From Druceiella hillmani (Eukaryota > Arthropoda > Insecta > Lepidoptera > Hepialidae): a DNA stretch of 64,000 nucleotides. The notes beneath the pieces are model-generated. The model had not been told where the DNA came from. It was given only the letters and a program-made list of their open reading frames with translations, and searched no databases. Shown here in pieces: positions 34,175 to 45,232 of this stretch (position 1 is its first letter; each line of letters begins with the position of its first letter). Location: contig JAYKKI010000038.1 in the NCBI GenBank assembly GCA_039881145.1, positions 2,863,001 through 2,927,000 of the forward strand. The letters are read 5' to 3'. Both the position numbers and the translations under genes were made by a program.

Positions 34175-34988
34175 TCAGTAACTCCCCAAGCCGTTTTTTT
34201 TTTGCCAAGATAATAGTAGAGTATTTATGAAATGTTCAAGTTTATAACGCGGATCTATTACGGTGGCTAAGTAATACGATTCTTCATTTTCTAAATAATC
34301 AAATCTTTCATTGAGAGCCAATATCATATCAGCCGTCATAAGTTCCGATACATTCCCTCTTGCAAAAGAATGACTGATGTCTTTGATGTTCTGAAGCACT
34401 CTTCGGAGACTGTTAATTAACGGGAAAGCTGACATTCACCTGATCCTGTTTAAAAAGGCTAGCTTCAATTACCAATTGTAGTCAATGAGCCAAACATTTG
34501 ATGGACACTAAATTGTATGTTTGTTGAATCTCTCTGATAGCGACAGCCAATCTGTAACGTTGTCGGTAACTATGGCTCGAACTCTGTCCTGTATATCCCA
34601 ATACTGAAAAGCCTTCTTTATATTATTACATGCTATGTTGGATCCTGAGTGCTGAAGTCCCTCGAATGACATTATTTCGAGGAAATAAAGCTTGTACTCA
34701 AAGTTAGCATCTATCCCATGAGCTGTTACGTTAATAAAATCATTGAATTGCGAAGAAGAGTCACTTGTCCATATGTCGGTGGTTATCACAATATGCAAAC
34801 AATCTTAACAGTTCTAGTACGTTAGTTCTCTCACTCACTCTTACATTTCTGGTACATCTTTTTCCATTATATGGAAACTTGATAACATTTTGTAATTCGG
34901 ACATAGCTTCTTTAACAATCGTTGATAACCTACCTTGTTGACTAAGTCAAATGGCTTCATGTCAACGCATACTTGCTCTGCAATGGTA
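34175..34988 (-). pseudogene. hAT transposase fragment, ZBED4/ZBED6-like
   Basis: Read from 34988 on the minus strand: CVDMKPFDLVNKVGYQRLL, then KMLSSFHIMEKDVPEM and a stop. 34508-34798 gives ITTDIWTSDSSSQF, where the Asp of TTDIWTS is the expected first catalytic residue of the RNase-H-like fold, and NIKKAFQYWDIQDRV with VTDN. 34175-34435 gives SAFPLINSLRRVL and YYLATVIDPRYKLEHF, the LDPRYK-like signature of the family. The N-terminal BED finger and the C-terminal dimerisation domain are missing, as are both element ends. It is a different hAT lineage from the elements at 30107 and 57764. Confidence 0.75.
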
Positions 34989-35255
34989 TGAGTTATTTAT
35001 TTTGCCCTAGTATCATAATCTATATAAAATTATTTTTTATTGATTATGTTTTATGTTTAACGGAGAAATGTAAGGTTGATTTGGATTTTAAGATAGTTCA
35101 AATTTGTCCCGATTATCACCTTTCAGGTTTCTCATCCTTACAGATATATTCATTATAAGATAAATAATTTCAAATTTAAGACCGCTTTCAAGTTGCCTTT
35201 TATGTTATCTAATTTAAAGTTTATTTGACGGTAGATTGATTCGGGTAACAACAAT
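34989..35255. other. AT-rich DNA without recognised genes
   Basis: Nothing recognised. Confidence 0.45.
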
Positions 35256-35319
35256 ACATACGCACACACACAGACGTTTATGTATGTGTATATACATATG
35301 CATATACATATATATATAG

Positions 35320-35361
<42 letters not shown>

Positions 35362-35366
35362 GTATA
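35256..35366. repeat. Left arm of inverted repeat flanking the Helitron
   Basis: CACACACACAGACG, TTTATGTATGTG and CATATGCATATACATA in this order are matched in reverse complement at 36546-36630. The arm consists of CA/TATG microsatellite-like sequence, but the non-repetitive core (AGACGTTTATGTATGTG) shows that the match is not due to simple repeats alone. Confidence 0.85.
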
Positions 35367-35792
35367 TCTATCTATAATATAAAAATAAGTCGGGTTTTCC
35401 TTCCTGACGCTATAACTCCAGAACGCACGAACCGATTTCCACGGTTTTGCATTCGTTGGAAAGGTCTCGGGCTCCGTGAGGTTTATAGCAAAAAATTCAG
35501 GAAAAAATTCAACAGAAAAGCAGGAAAACAGGGAAAATCATTTTTCACATACAGCGCCATTTCTGATACATAGCATGTACTACAAGCCAATATGGTTTTG
35601 CATGGTTGTGGAGCAGATGGCGCCAGTATTTTAAGTAGGTGGCGCCGGTGCGTGATATATTGTTTGACAGCTACTCATTGTACTCTGCTCAGTTAATTTC
35701 ATGTGACATTTATTATGCGCACGTTCTTTCAAACGCTAACTTAAAACCGGTATTGTGTTCACTGTGAAATTGTAAATCCGTTGATTCCATAA

Positions 35793-36286
35793 CAAATCCC
35801 GATGATATAGTAAATTATCCAACGGAGTTTTTGAACTCTCTGGAGTTACCAGGATTTCCACCACATAACTTGCAACTCAAAGTTGGTTCAGTTATTATGA
35901 TATTGCGTAATTTGAATCCACCGCGACTTTGCAACGGTACTCGACTTGCGGTGAAAAGACTTATGCCAAATTTGATTGAGGCAACCATTATTAACGGAAA
36001 GTACGCAGGTGAAAATGTATGTATTCCTCGAATACCAATGATTCCGACTGATCTTCCGTTTGACTTCAAACGATTGCAATTTCCGGTTCACCTTGCGTTC
36101 GCAATGACAATTAACAAGTCGCAAGGCCAATCGCTTAGTGTTTGCGGAATAAATTTAGAAAATCATTGTTTTTCACATGGGCAGCTTTACGTTGTGTGTT
36201 CACGAGTTGGGAAACCATCCACTTTGTTTGTGTTAACGTCAGACCAAAAAACTAAAAATGTGGTTTACCAAAGAGCACTTCAATGA
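35793..36286 (+). pseudogene. Helitron PIF1-like helicase, C-terminal fragment
   Basis: The 5'-truncated frame (an ATG occurs at 35831 but homology begins earlier, around DDIVNYPTEFLNSLE) encodes the last about 160 residues of the Helitron protein: LKVGSVIMILRNLNPP, LCNGTRL, the motif V stretch LAFAMTINKSQGQSL and the motif VI stretch QLYVVCSRVGKP, ending at a stop at 36284-36286. There are no internal stops or frameshifts, unlike the older Helitron remnant at 1021-1762. Walker motifs and the Rep domain are absent, so it cannot act alone. Confidence 0.85.
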
Positions 36287-36517
36287 AACGGATAATTTGC
36301 GGACACGTATAACGCTTCGATTCAGTATTTACTTTGGATTCACTTTAATTTTTTACTTAGAGAAGTTCAACTAAATTACACTTCATTTTTGTAATCGAAA
36401 TGAATTAATTACTGTTGTGAAATGAAATAAAATTTTTACTTTTCAAATATAAAAAAAAAAATTTCTTCGTCTTTTAATCCCCAAACGAAATGTTACAAAA
36501 AACGAAGCCATCTGGTG

Positions 36518-36545
36518 GCGAAACGGAGTTCGCCGGGTTTGCTAG
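36518..36545 (+). other. Helitron 3' terminal hairpin and CTAG end
   Basis: GGCGAA and TTCGCC (6-bp stem, loop ACGGAG) followed by GGGTTTG and CTAG at 36542-36545. Helitron 3' ends carry such a hairpin about 10 bases before CTRR; it acts as the signal for ending strand transfer. Confidence 0.85.
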
Positions 36546-36660
36546 TATGTATATGTATATCTATATGTATATGTATATGCATATGTATATACACATACAT
36601 AAACGTCTGTGTGTGTGTGCGTATGCGTGTGTGCCTGTGTGCGTGCGTGTGTATATATAT
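36546..36660. repeat. Right arm of inverted repeat flanking the Helitron
   Basis: Reverse-complementary to 35256-35366, with the best match over about 36567-36625 (TATGCATATG, CACATACATAAACGTCTG and a TG run). It continues into a GT-rich tract and (TA)n to 36663. Confidence 0.85.
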
Positions 36661-36663
36661 ATA

Positions 36664-36799
36664 GGCTACAGAGAATGTCATAAAAAAATTTGAACAGATT
36701 TTAAATGAGTATAAATAAAGACATAAAATGCTTTCATTCCTATTTTACTAACCCTTAAAAATGAAATTGAAATTTAGGTCAATATGAAAATATTTATAC
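36664..36799. other. Spacer, possibly the 3' flank of the mariner element
   Basis: No recognised feature; no convincing mariner terminal repeat. Confidence 0.35.
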
Positions 36800-37811
36800 T
36801 GAGATACGAGTTGTCACTGAATTAAGACACGCCCCCAAAATATTTGTTGTTTGAAGCTGGTTGAAGCCCCTCTAGAACTCTTCACGTTTTATATCGTCCA
36901 GTACCCTTTGCGAAGCTGTTTTTACCGCATCCACATCATCAAAACGCTTCCCTTTAGATTTTTCTCCATTCTCGGGAACAGGAAAAAGTCGCATGGAGCT
37001 AGGTCTGGTGAATACGGAGGGTGGGGAATGACAGACCACCCCTGAGAGGACAAATATGTGCGGGTGCCGTGACGGATTGTCGTGACGGAGAAACCAGTCA
37101 CCTAATCGCCAAATTCCGGTCATTTGCTCAGCACATCCTCTCGCAGACGTTTTAAATAAAAGTGCTGGTTAACAGTCTGGCCAGGGGGAACAAATTCCCG
37201 ATGCACAATTCCACGAACATCAAAAAGTTTCACATTCGACCTCAATTGTCTTGCTTTTTGGCCTGACGGAGTTGGTGGTGTTCCATTGGCTTGACGCTTG
37301 CTTGGTTTCTGGGTCATATCCATAACATCAACTGTTATCACCTGTAATGACTTTGGTCAAAAAGTTTGGATTAGTTTCAGTCTCACTTTTCAAGCCCTGG
37401 CACAAATTCAATCAATTGTTTTTTTTTATCCTGTTTGAGAAGACGAGGAACAAATTCAGCAGCGACACGTTTCATTAGCAAATCCCCAGTCAAAATTCGC
37501 TGGCACGAGCTCCAACTCACGCCTGTCTCTCCTGAAATTACGTCGATTGTTAAACAATGAACCTCGTTGATTTTTTGGCGGATTTTTTCAACATTTTCAT
37601 CGTTTCGAGATGTTGAAGGGCTCCCAGAACGGCCATGGTCTATAAGACTCATCTCACCACGTTTAAAACGCCTAAACCACTCGAAAATCTGTGTGCGACT
37701 CAAAGCATCCTCCTTGAAAGCCTGTTGAAGCATTTCATAAGCTTCCGTTGCCGATTTTTCAAGCAGAAAACAAAATTTCAAACACACTCTTTGATCTTTT
37801 AAACTTGCCAT
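36800..37811 (-). pseudogene. Mariner transposase pseudogene
   Basis: Start MASLKDQRVCLKFCFLLEKS at 37811, followed by the helix-turn-helix region (ALSRTQIFEWFRRFKRGE, then a stretch with GRSGSPSTSR) and LTGDLLMKRVAAEFVPRLL. After a frame change, FLTKVITGDNS holds the first catalytic Asp but the following Trp is a TGA stop, and the next residue pattern is Asn in place of the usual Glu. FDVRGIVHREFVPPGQTVNQ and HDN (second Asp) follow. In another frame comes PPYSPDLAPCDFFLF with the third Asp (DD34D type), then KGKRFDDVDAV. Length corresponds to a full transposase of about 340 residues. At least three frameshifts and the stop make it inactive. No clear terminal inverted repeats were found. Confidence 0.85.
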
Positions 37812-39898
37812 AATGATTTTCGCAGGCGGAACACGACAACAGTAAGTGAAACACAACACAGCAATCAAACGGTAACCTACAAACTGACGCCGTCTGGACA
37901 GTTGTTTCGTGAGGATCTTGACTAACCCTATCTAGCGGGAAACGTCTGTAATACGTCTACGACATGCAGCGCGCTCTCAGTTTGGTTATTGTTGGGTCCC
38001 CCTCGTATTTAGTAAAAAAATTGCCACAACAACAAGTGACTGCCACAAAGAAATTAATATATATTTTATTAGGCGTCGAAATCAATAATTGACAACAAGC
38101 AAATAGCGGAATAAAATTATAAAACGCGGGGATTCCCCAAGAGTAAATTGTGCAGTGTTTACATGAACGAGGCAAGCGATGATGATGGATGGGCAAAGCG
38201 CGGAATTAAAAATGTATCGGGTATTGGCCGATACATTTTTAATTCTGCACTATTAATTAATATCACCGATTCCGCTATATCGGAAAATCAACGATATCGC
38301 CAATATATCGGTCATCTGACAAACAACCTTTCACCGTTAACTTCTTTTCCTAGATGCAGTGCTTAATAGACGTATTATTTAGATTTACCCATTTACCGAT
38401 CGCGCCATCATTATACAGTGAAACCACTTTAAATTGTGGAATACATCTGGTTCGCTGGTACTTTTATTCCAAGAGTCATCCAGAATTCTGACATGTCACA
38501 TATAACCAAATCACACCTCCAAAAACTCATTGTCGGGAAAAGTAAAAAGGTAATCGTATAATGAAAAATTAGCAAGGCTTTATTTTGTTCCGACAGAAGC
38601 TCCCACTTTCTTTCAAGAATCAATCAATGTTCCAAGTGTAGAACAAATAAGAATAGGCAAAATCCAATATCGGATCTCAATGCGCCGTATCCTTTGTCGA
38701 GCGTATCAATTCGCCCTTCGAAAGCATTTTTACTGTTTTCCTTGCGAATGACAAAGGTCAACAAAGGCGGGTGTGGCTCAAAGAGTATCGAGCGCTCAGT
38801 AGTTTCAAGATGAACCTAACTTTCACCGCAAGCGTGTCGCATTGTCTGCGCGTGTCGTCGCGCCAAGACGTACCTGCCAGCTGCAGAATGACCGGCCAGG
38901 AGAAACTTATATACACACACGGTCCATGATTCTGATATACCCTTTTTCGGGCAACAAAACTGTTGCAAAAGTATTAATTTGATAAAAATAAGATATGAAA
39001 TACATTGATAATAAAAAGATATATATTAAAATTGTGCATTTTATGAGTGAACGAAATACCGATATGTTTTTCTCTAAATAAAAACACCTGATTTAAAAAA
39101 ATTGTATTTTAAATATATAAAAAGTAGCAACCGTGAGTGTAAACTGATAAATTCTAGAGTACATCAGGTATCGTTACGTTATCCTTTGGTATAACTCACT
39201 AACTATAAGTCAAAATATATGACTGAACGCGCCAAAAAAAAAATTAGGCCAAGTTTATATAAAATGTTGACATCGGTGCTAATAGCCTTTGGTAATAATA
39301 CTTTATTATTTAATAGCCTTCTTAATGTATGTTCTTTATAAGACGAGAAATACACATATTATTAAATGGGATAACAGGTATGATTTAATGATTATTGTAA
39401 GGCACCGAAGCGAATGCATAACATGCAACTTTCATTTTATGTGTTAGTAACAGAGTTAATTGGACATTTCTCCGAGAGAGTTAATTTGTAAGAAGTCCCC
39501 GGGAGCCAGTTCGACGTTATATCATACACACGGTATTCAATGCAACTTCGTTATATCATATACTCGGTATACAGTGCACTTTAATCGGGAGATTATGTTG
39601 TGCATCTGTGTCGTCAAATTAATGTCCAAAGTCGAATTCAAGACAAAAGTTTTGTTAATAAATTATAGCCGAGCTGAATAATATTACCACTGGAGCAATT
39701 ATTAAACAAATATCTTACAGGATACTTCATTATGCAATTTTACAGTATATATAAGTGAATAGAGAGTAGCACTATAATATTTCAAAAAGTTTTATGATAA
39801 TGTCTTCGGCCGATATGGCCAAATGTAATTATACGCCATTACCGCAGTACTGATTTGTGCCTTTGGCAGAAGGAACTATAATCGATTTGAGGATAAAA
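37812..39898. other. AT-rich DNA with one hairpin and a GC-rich patch
   Basis: The first about 130 bp probably belong to the mariner 5' UTR. 38760-38905 is GC-richer without a recognised family. The hairpin at 38200-38248 is listed separately. Confidence 0.45.
38200..38248. repeat. Inverted repeat (21-bp arms, 7-nt loop)
   Basis: Left arm 38200-38220 (GCGGAATTAAAAATG...) and right arm 38228-38248 are reverse complements with one mismatch, around the loop GTATTGG. Downstream, ATATCGG/CCGATAT-like words recur at 38275-38310. Confidence 0.93.
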
Positions 39899-39968
39899 TT
39901 TAACAAATAGCCTTTTAAGATTCAGTAAACATTTCATTTTCAGAATTTAACAAATAGCCTTTTAAGAT
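39899..39968. repeat. Short tandem duplication, 47-bp period
   Basis: TTAACAAATAGCCTTTTAAG occurs at about 39899 and again at 39946, identical over this 20-bp core. Confidence 0.9.
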
Positions 39969-40044
39969 CGCTAAATAATTACTGCTCGCAATCTAGTATA
40001 CATTACATACAAAATAGAAAATTAACATAAAATGTAAAAATTAA

Positions 40045-41073
40045 TTAAGTTTTAGCTTCATCGAAGTGCACATTTTGCTTTTATTATCTCCGCGCATATT
40101 TTAGGCATTCTGTTAATTAATTTCTTAAAATAATCTTCATCTAACTTGTTCCATTCGCTTTCTAATAGTTGCCATAAATACTATCGAGTTCATCCCAAAA
40201 AAATTCGAAAGGTCCGGTGACTGTTATGGCCATTCCATGATTTTTAAAATCTTTCATCTTTTTTTTCTTTAAAAAGTTCTGGCACAGTTTAGAAGAATGT
40301 TTGGGATCATTGTCCTGCTGAAAAGTGAATTCAGAACCAATAAGATTCAGTCCACAGGGTATGGCTGAGTACTGACGGATTTTCAAATAACCTTCTTTGT
40401 TTAGTTTTCCGGTTATCCCGCACAAGATTTTCGGGTTTATTGTTTCCAAAACAGCCCCAAAACCATCACCTTATCACCACCATGTTTCATAGTACTGTAT
40501 TACCACCATGTTTCATAGATAGATACTGAACAGACTTCGGAAGCCCTTTCTTCTTTTGAACGGCGGACAAACACACCTCTATTGGATCCGAAAGTCTGAA
40601 ATTTGGATTCGTCACTCCAAAGAACATTTTCCCATTGACCTGTAGTCCAATTTTTATGCGTCTTTACCCACTCTAGTCTATTATTCTTGTGTCGAATTGT
40701 TAGCTTTGGTTTTTTGGCAGCAACACATCCTCTTAGACCCACAGACAAAAGTCGGGTTTTAACAGTTGTTACTGAGATGGGCGTTTCTCGCGTATTATTC
40801 AGGGTTGCGGTAATTTGTGGCGCTGTTAAGCATCGATTCCGTTTAGAGAGAACTCTCGATGAAATTAACCTCTTGATTAGTTGTGGTTTTAGGCCTGCCT
40901 GATCTTTTCCTGTCGTCGGTTTTTCCAGTTTCTTGTTTTCTAGCAAGAGTGTTGTGAACGCCTTTACAAGAAATTCCGAGCCTTGATGCGATTTGACGTT
41001 CACTGTACCCTTCCTCACGAAGAGTACAAATAGCACTTCGCTGTTCAAGCGTGATTTGCTTGCGTTTTGCCAT
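40045..41073 (-). pseudogene. Tc1-like transposase pseudogene
   Basis: Start MAKRKQITLEQRSAICTL at 41073; the paired-like helix-turn-helix follows (YSERQIASRLGISCKGVHNT). After a frameshift: NRCLTAPQITATLNN, NRLEWVKTHKNW and VLWSDESKFQTFGSN, with the first catalytic Asp. A 26-bp duplication at 40476-40518 breaks the frame. 40162-40449 then gives FTFQQDNDPKHSSKLC with the second Asp, and a further frameshift leads to the SPDL motif region (third acidic residue) and FFWDELD. The final part reads LESEWNKLDEDYFKKLINRM and ends in HFDEAKT in a shifted frame at 40045. Near full length (about 335 residues) with at least three frame breaks, so inactive. Terminal inverted repeats were not identified. 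Confidence 0.88.
40476..40518. repeat. 26-bp tandem duplication inside the Tc1 pseudogene
   Basis: ACCACCATGTTTCATAG occurs at 40476 and 40502. The duplication length is not a multiple of three, so it shifts the transposase frame. Confidence 0.9.
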
Positions 41074-42328
41074 TTTCAGAATAAGAATTATGGTAATAGC
41101 AGTAGTTAAAAATTTTCGAATGCAGATGATGTTATTGTTACAACTTTTGCGTCCCAATGCTCAAGCGCAACTAAATAGGACCGATAAAAGTTGAAAACAA
41201 TAAATACTACCAATAGCAATAAGTCAAAGTACAAAATAAAGCGATCGAAGGATTAAGTCATAAAACACGTGTTTGGTCAAAATCTAGGAATTAGTTAAAA
41301 CTTGTTCAATGTGAGTAGATAATCCTTTTTATTTTGTGTAATCATAGGTTTAAAGAAAATCCCCAAACCACTTTAATAATTAAAGATACTATTGTTAACT
41401 AATTATCAAAGATAAGTCTTGGTATCCTAAAAGGATCGCTTAGACATTAGACATCTAGCAGAGTCAACAAAAAATTATTTCCATACTTCAAAATTTGAAC
41501 ATGCACCAAGCGCCATGCGTCATTTGCCAGACACACTGCGCACCAGGACGTGTTGAAATGAGTGTCACTCACCACGTTGATTGCACCAGGCACACTACGT
41601 CGTAGACCATACTGTCTTACTTGGCTCATTTTTGTTTTGGATTGTGTATAGATATACTATATATGTTTATATACACCCAAGTGTGATCGAAACCCTCATA
41701 GTGCAAGCTTTACTCGTACTTAACAGGTATATATCTATAATGACTCCATTTCGTCATCTAATTTTAACAAGGCGTTTACTATTGACGTTAGTAAGTACTC
41801 AGGCAAAACATTTTATTTTTGTTTGAAAATTAAATTCTGTCATATTAATGACATAACCAGATTTAATTTTCTAACTTCACTCATACTTTTTATTATTTTA
41901 GGAATAAACGGCTGAAACCCGTATTTATCCATTTTCTCAAAACAAAAATATTGCACTAAAATTGAACCCAAAGTTATTTCTATGATGTGTGGTGTTGTAA
42001 ATTTTTTTAGCGACATCTATGCCTGAAATTGCCATGCGCACTTTCTCCTGGTGTTATACATAAAAATAATCAAAGTTAATTGTCATTCCATGAAATAAAT
42101 AAATACGATATACAACTAATACGTGGATAGGCAAAATTCAACGCCCAAAATTTAAGAAAGACCTAAAAGCAAAGTTTATCCTTAGATCCGATTACCGTAG
42201 TGTTTTTACATTAAAGGTAAATTCAAGAAGTTTTAATGGACGACGTCCCACGTAAGAATTGTGTGAATATTGTAAATAATTGACGCGACAAAAGCGCGGT
42301 GAGGCGTGGCGACGCCGCCAAGGGGGGC
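41074..42328. other. AT-rich DNA without recognised genes
   Basis: The first part is probably the 5' UTR of the Tc1 element. Nothing else recognised. Confidence 0.45.
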
Positions 42329-42972
42329 TAATATGGAAGTGTCGCTTCATTAAACGAACACACGGCGAAACAAAAAGCCTTGAAGATACGACAGCGTAGT
42401 CTTACAAACACAGACAATGTGAGAGTTTATTCGGTCGTTAAGACGTGGCTTGTTTTCATCTCTCGAATCATCGGCTTTATAAATTGTATAGTCAGTAAGA
42501 CAAACAATAAAAACCAAATATTATATTGGCATTTTCAAATGGTGCATACAGATTTAAGGAATAACAAATGTACACCTAACAATATTGGTAATTGGCAATA
42601 CAACGACTACATTTATATTTTACAAATAGCGAACATAAACTTGTGTAGCTAGGCAAAGATATAAAGTGTCGACGAATCCTGCTCGCTACAAAATATTTTA
42701 TCAGCATTCTATAAAAGCAACCACAATTTAGGCTTCTGCTTCGCATGACTGATTCGCTTCTCCCGCAAAAGTGGGACACTTGTATTCCAAGCTCGACAGC
42801 GAGGATTTATTCTGCAATTATTCGTAACAAGATTGAGTTCGGTCGTGCTACTATTGAGATTGAGCTATACCATTCTTGTCAGCTAGCATATTATATTAAT
42901 CCTATTTTCACGAATGATTAGCAATTAATTTAAAGAAAAAATATTTTATATTCAGGCGACACTTCCATATTA
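42329..42972. mobile_element. Candidate MITE-like element with 17-bp terminal inverted repeats
   Basis: TAATATGGAAGTGTCGC at 42329-42345 is an exact reverse complement of 42956-42972, 644 bp end to end, with no transposase frame inside. The ends could represent TA target sites plus a 15-bp TIR. The match stops after 17 bp and no second copy is in the window, so chance or another origin is possible. Confidence 0.4.
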
Positions 42973-43035
42973 TTCAGTTTTCCGTACTTCGAAAAGCTCT
43001 ACATTATGAAAATAAATTGCGGCGTAAAATATGTT

Positions 43036-43360
43036 ATTAGTGTTCCGTGTCCAAAATGACAAAAACGGAACACTAATGGAATCACTTGGTTGTCCGTCCG
43101 CTCGTCCGTCTGTCGCAGACATTTTTCTCGAAAACTGTTCGAAGTAAAAATTTAACACAGACGTAGAGCATGATGGTCCAATTATACACTTGAAGCATAA
43201 AATCACAATTTTTACTCTAGTAGTTAATTTCGGAGAGTGAACTGGAAAAAAAATCTTTCTAGGTTATCGTGTAGGGTGTCAAATGAAAACTAATTGAAGC
43301 GCGAATTCAGGAATACATATGGTGTATTTTGTTATTAATTTATTGAAATATTTTTTCCAG
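43036..43360 (+). repeat. Common insect interspersed repeat (GTCCGTCTGTC type) with terminal hairpin
   Basis: It begins with a perfect 13-bp-arm hairpin, ATTAGTGTTCCGT (43036-43048) and its complement at 43065-43077. TTGTCCGTCCGC, CGTCCGTCTGTC, CTCGAAAACTGTTCGAAG and GGGTGTCAAATGAAA follow. This order of words is familiar from abundant, unclassified repeats in Lepidoptera and other insects; related pieces lie at about 32838, 50780 and 58480. Confidence 0.55.
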
Positions 43361-45134
43361 AAAAACCCTAAGAAATTTCTTTCTCCCATCCTTATCACCA
43401 AAAAGAAGGCTCAGAAAAATCTAAAAAAAATCATGAACATCGAGAAATACGTAAAGATTGAAAGAAAATTCTTGAAAAATTAAAGCGAGATTAATTGTTA
43501 TAAACGATAAATCGCGCTGAACCATTAGTTTTAGAAAAAATATTTCTCACGGTGTAAGGATTTGACTCAGTCGAAATGCTCTCTCATTCAGCTCTATATG
43601 TACGTGGCTATACGGCATTGGTGCCGGCATACGGCATACACAGATGGACGCCTCTTGAGCGTATAATCGGAGTGTATTACTATTCATATTTAACTGGGAA
43701 GACATAATTGTGCAAATATACCTTGCACGGCCCGATTTTTTTTAATAAACTAAACTGAAATCCTTACAAAAAGGAGGAGAAAAAGTTGTGTTCGGTTATA
43801 TATTTAAAATGAATAAAAGCTTGACAGAGTTTTTTTTATAATTATACTTATTAACGACGAGTATTAATTAAAACAACGGAAACACAAGTTAAATAGGTAC
43901 AGCAGTTAAGAGAAACAATTATAAGTACAAAACAAAGAAATAAATAATAATTCCGTGTTCTCACTAGATCGATCAGGCGAAATCTATTATGATATTATCC
44001 TATATAATAATAGTAATTCAATTCTTAATATATAATCATAGCCACTGACAAAACTGTTAGTGGTTTTAAAAGTAAAAATGGTTATAGAGTTAAAAATCGC
44101 CTGCAATAAACATTTAAATAAATAATAAACTAAATAAAATTAATAATTGTTTATAAAAATAAGACTCGAAAATTACATGAAAAACTGTTTCCGTATACAC
44201 TTCTTAACAAAAATTTTCTTTCGAAAAATTTCTAACAATAAATGAAACCTTGCCGCAATGTGTTTATATATTTTTTGTTACAGTTATGAAAAGTATAGAA
44301 TCACATTTTCTCTATGACCCGCAGTCTCTGCGTACCGGTTCATACACTTGCAGATATTGCTTAGTTTTTAACCGTAATTTTCAAATAAAAACAATGCTTC
44401 CAAACGACTGAAATATGTAGCACTTTATTTGTCAATTGTTCAAAAAATCATTACGATGTATTACGTATACAATACTAAAGAGTCACCGTCATGGATATGG
44501 ACGCCCTCAATGCAACGAGACCTATTCCCACTTTGAACATCCTCTCTCTCCGCTTATGATTCATTATTCGCTATAAACTGCGTATTGTAAAATAGCTAAA
44601 CAAACATAAAAAAAAACTTTAAACTATAAGTATAGGTTTGGCCCACGGCTTTTCTTGGGTCGATCAATTTATTACAAGATACATAAAATATTCAAATTGC
44701 TACTCTACGCCTCCTTCATTTTTAAGGTGATAATCATCACGCTTCATTTTCTCCAAAGTAATAAGTTACCTTGCAGTGAATCCATAACAAAATACAATTC
44801 ATTTCCGCGTGAACTACTGCTGCCGTTCATCTAAGCGATAGCTAATGGCGCGGCATGAAGATTTCATTATCTCGTGGCATAACTCATTAAAATTATTTTA
44901 TACCTCAGATATTGCCTAGCATAAAACATTAAAATTTCATCAATAGGTCTTAGATGACGCCAGATAAAATAAAAAAACAAAATATGATAAGAACCATTTT
45001 TATTCCAAAAATTTTATATACTGCGAACATAAATTTGTGTAGTATATGACATCTTTAAGACTATTAAAACTGAATCCAAAATTTAGAGCATCTCTGAAAT
45101 GATATCTTAAGTACCAGTACCAGACATAATGTAC
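43361..45134. other. AT-rich DNA without recognised genes
   Basis: Nothing recognised. Confidence 0.5.
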
Positions 45135-45232
45135 GCCTTTACTAAGTATCCCATAAAATACAGATGGTTGACCAACTTTACCTCGCCTATACTAAGTATC
45201 CCATAAAATATAGATGGTTGACCACCCATACC
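45135..45232. repeat. 50-bp tandem duplication
   Basis: Two units share ACTAAGTATCCCATAAAATA and AGATGGTTGACCA; period 50. Confidence 0.93.

Larger units (their letters stand above)
35367..36545 (+). mobile_element. Short Helitron, internally deleted
   Basis: 5' end: TCTATCTATAATATAAAA then TAAGTCGGG, a typical Helitron TC start (35367, or 35371 because of the repeated TCTA). 3' end: the hairpin GGCGAA/TTCGCC followed by GGGTTTGCTAG ending at 36545, then T. It is 1179 bp long. It keeps both termini and the last part of the helicase gene but lacks the Rep nuclease, so it is non-autonomous and would need an autonomous relative with the same ends. Confidence 0.88.

Noticed and set aside
36680..37940. 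Terminal inverted repeats of the mariner copy
   Set aside because: I compared both flanks of the coding remnant and found no convincing complementary ends.
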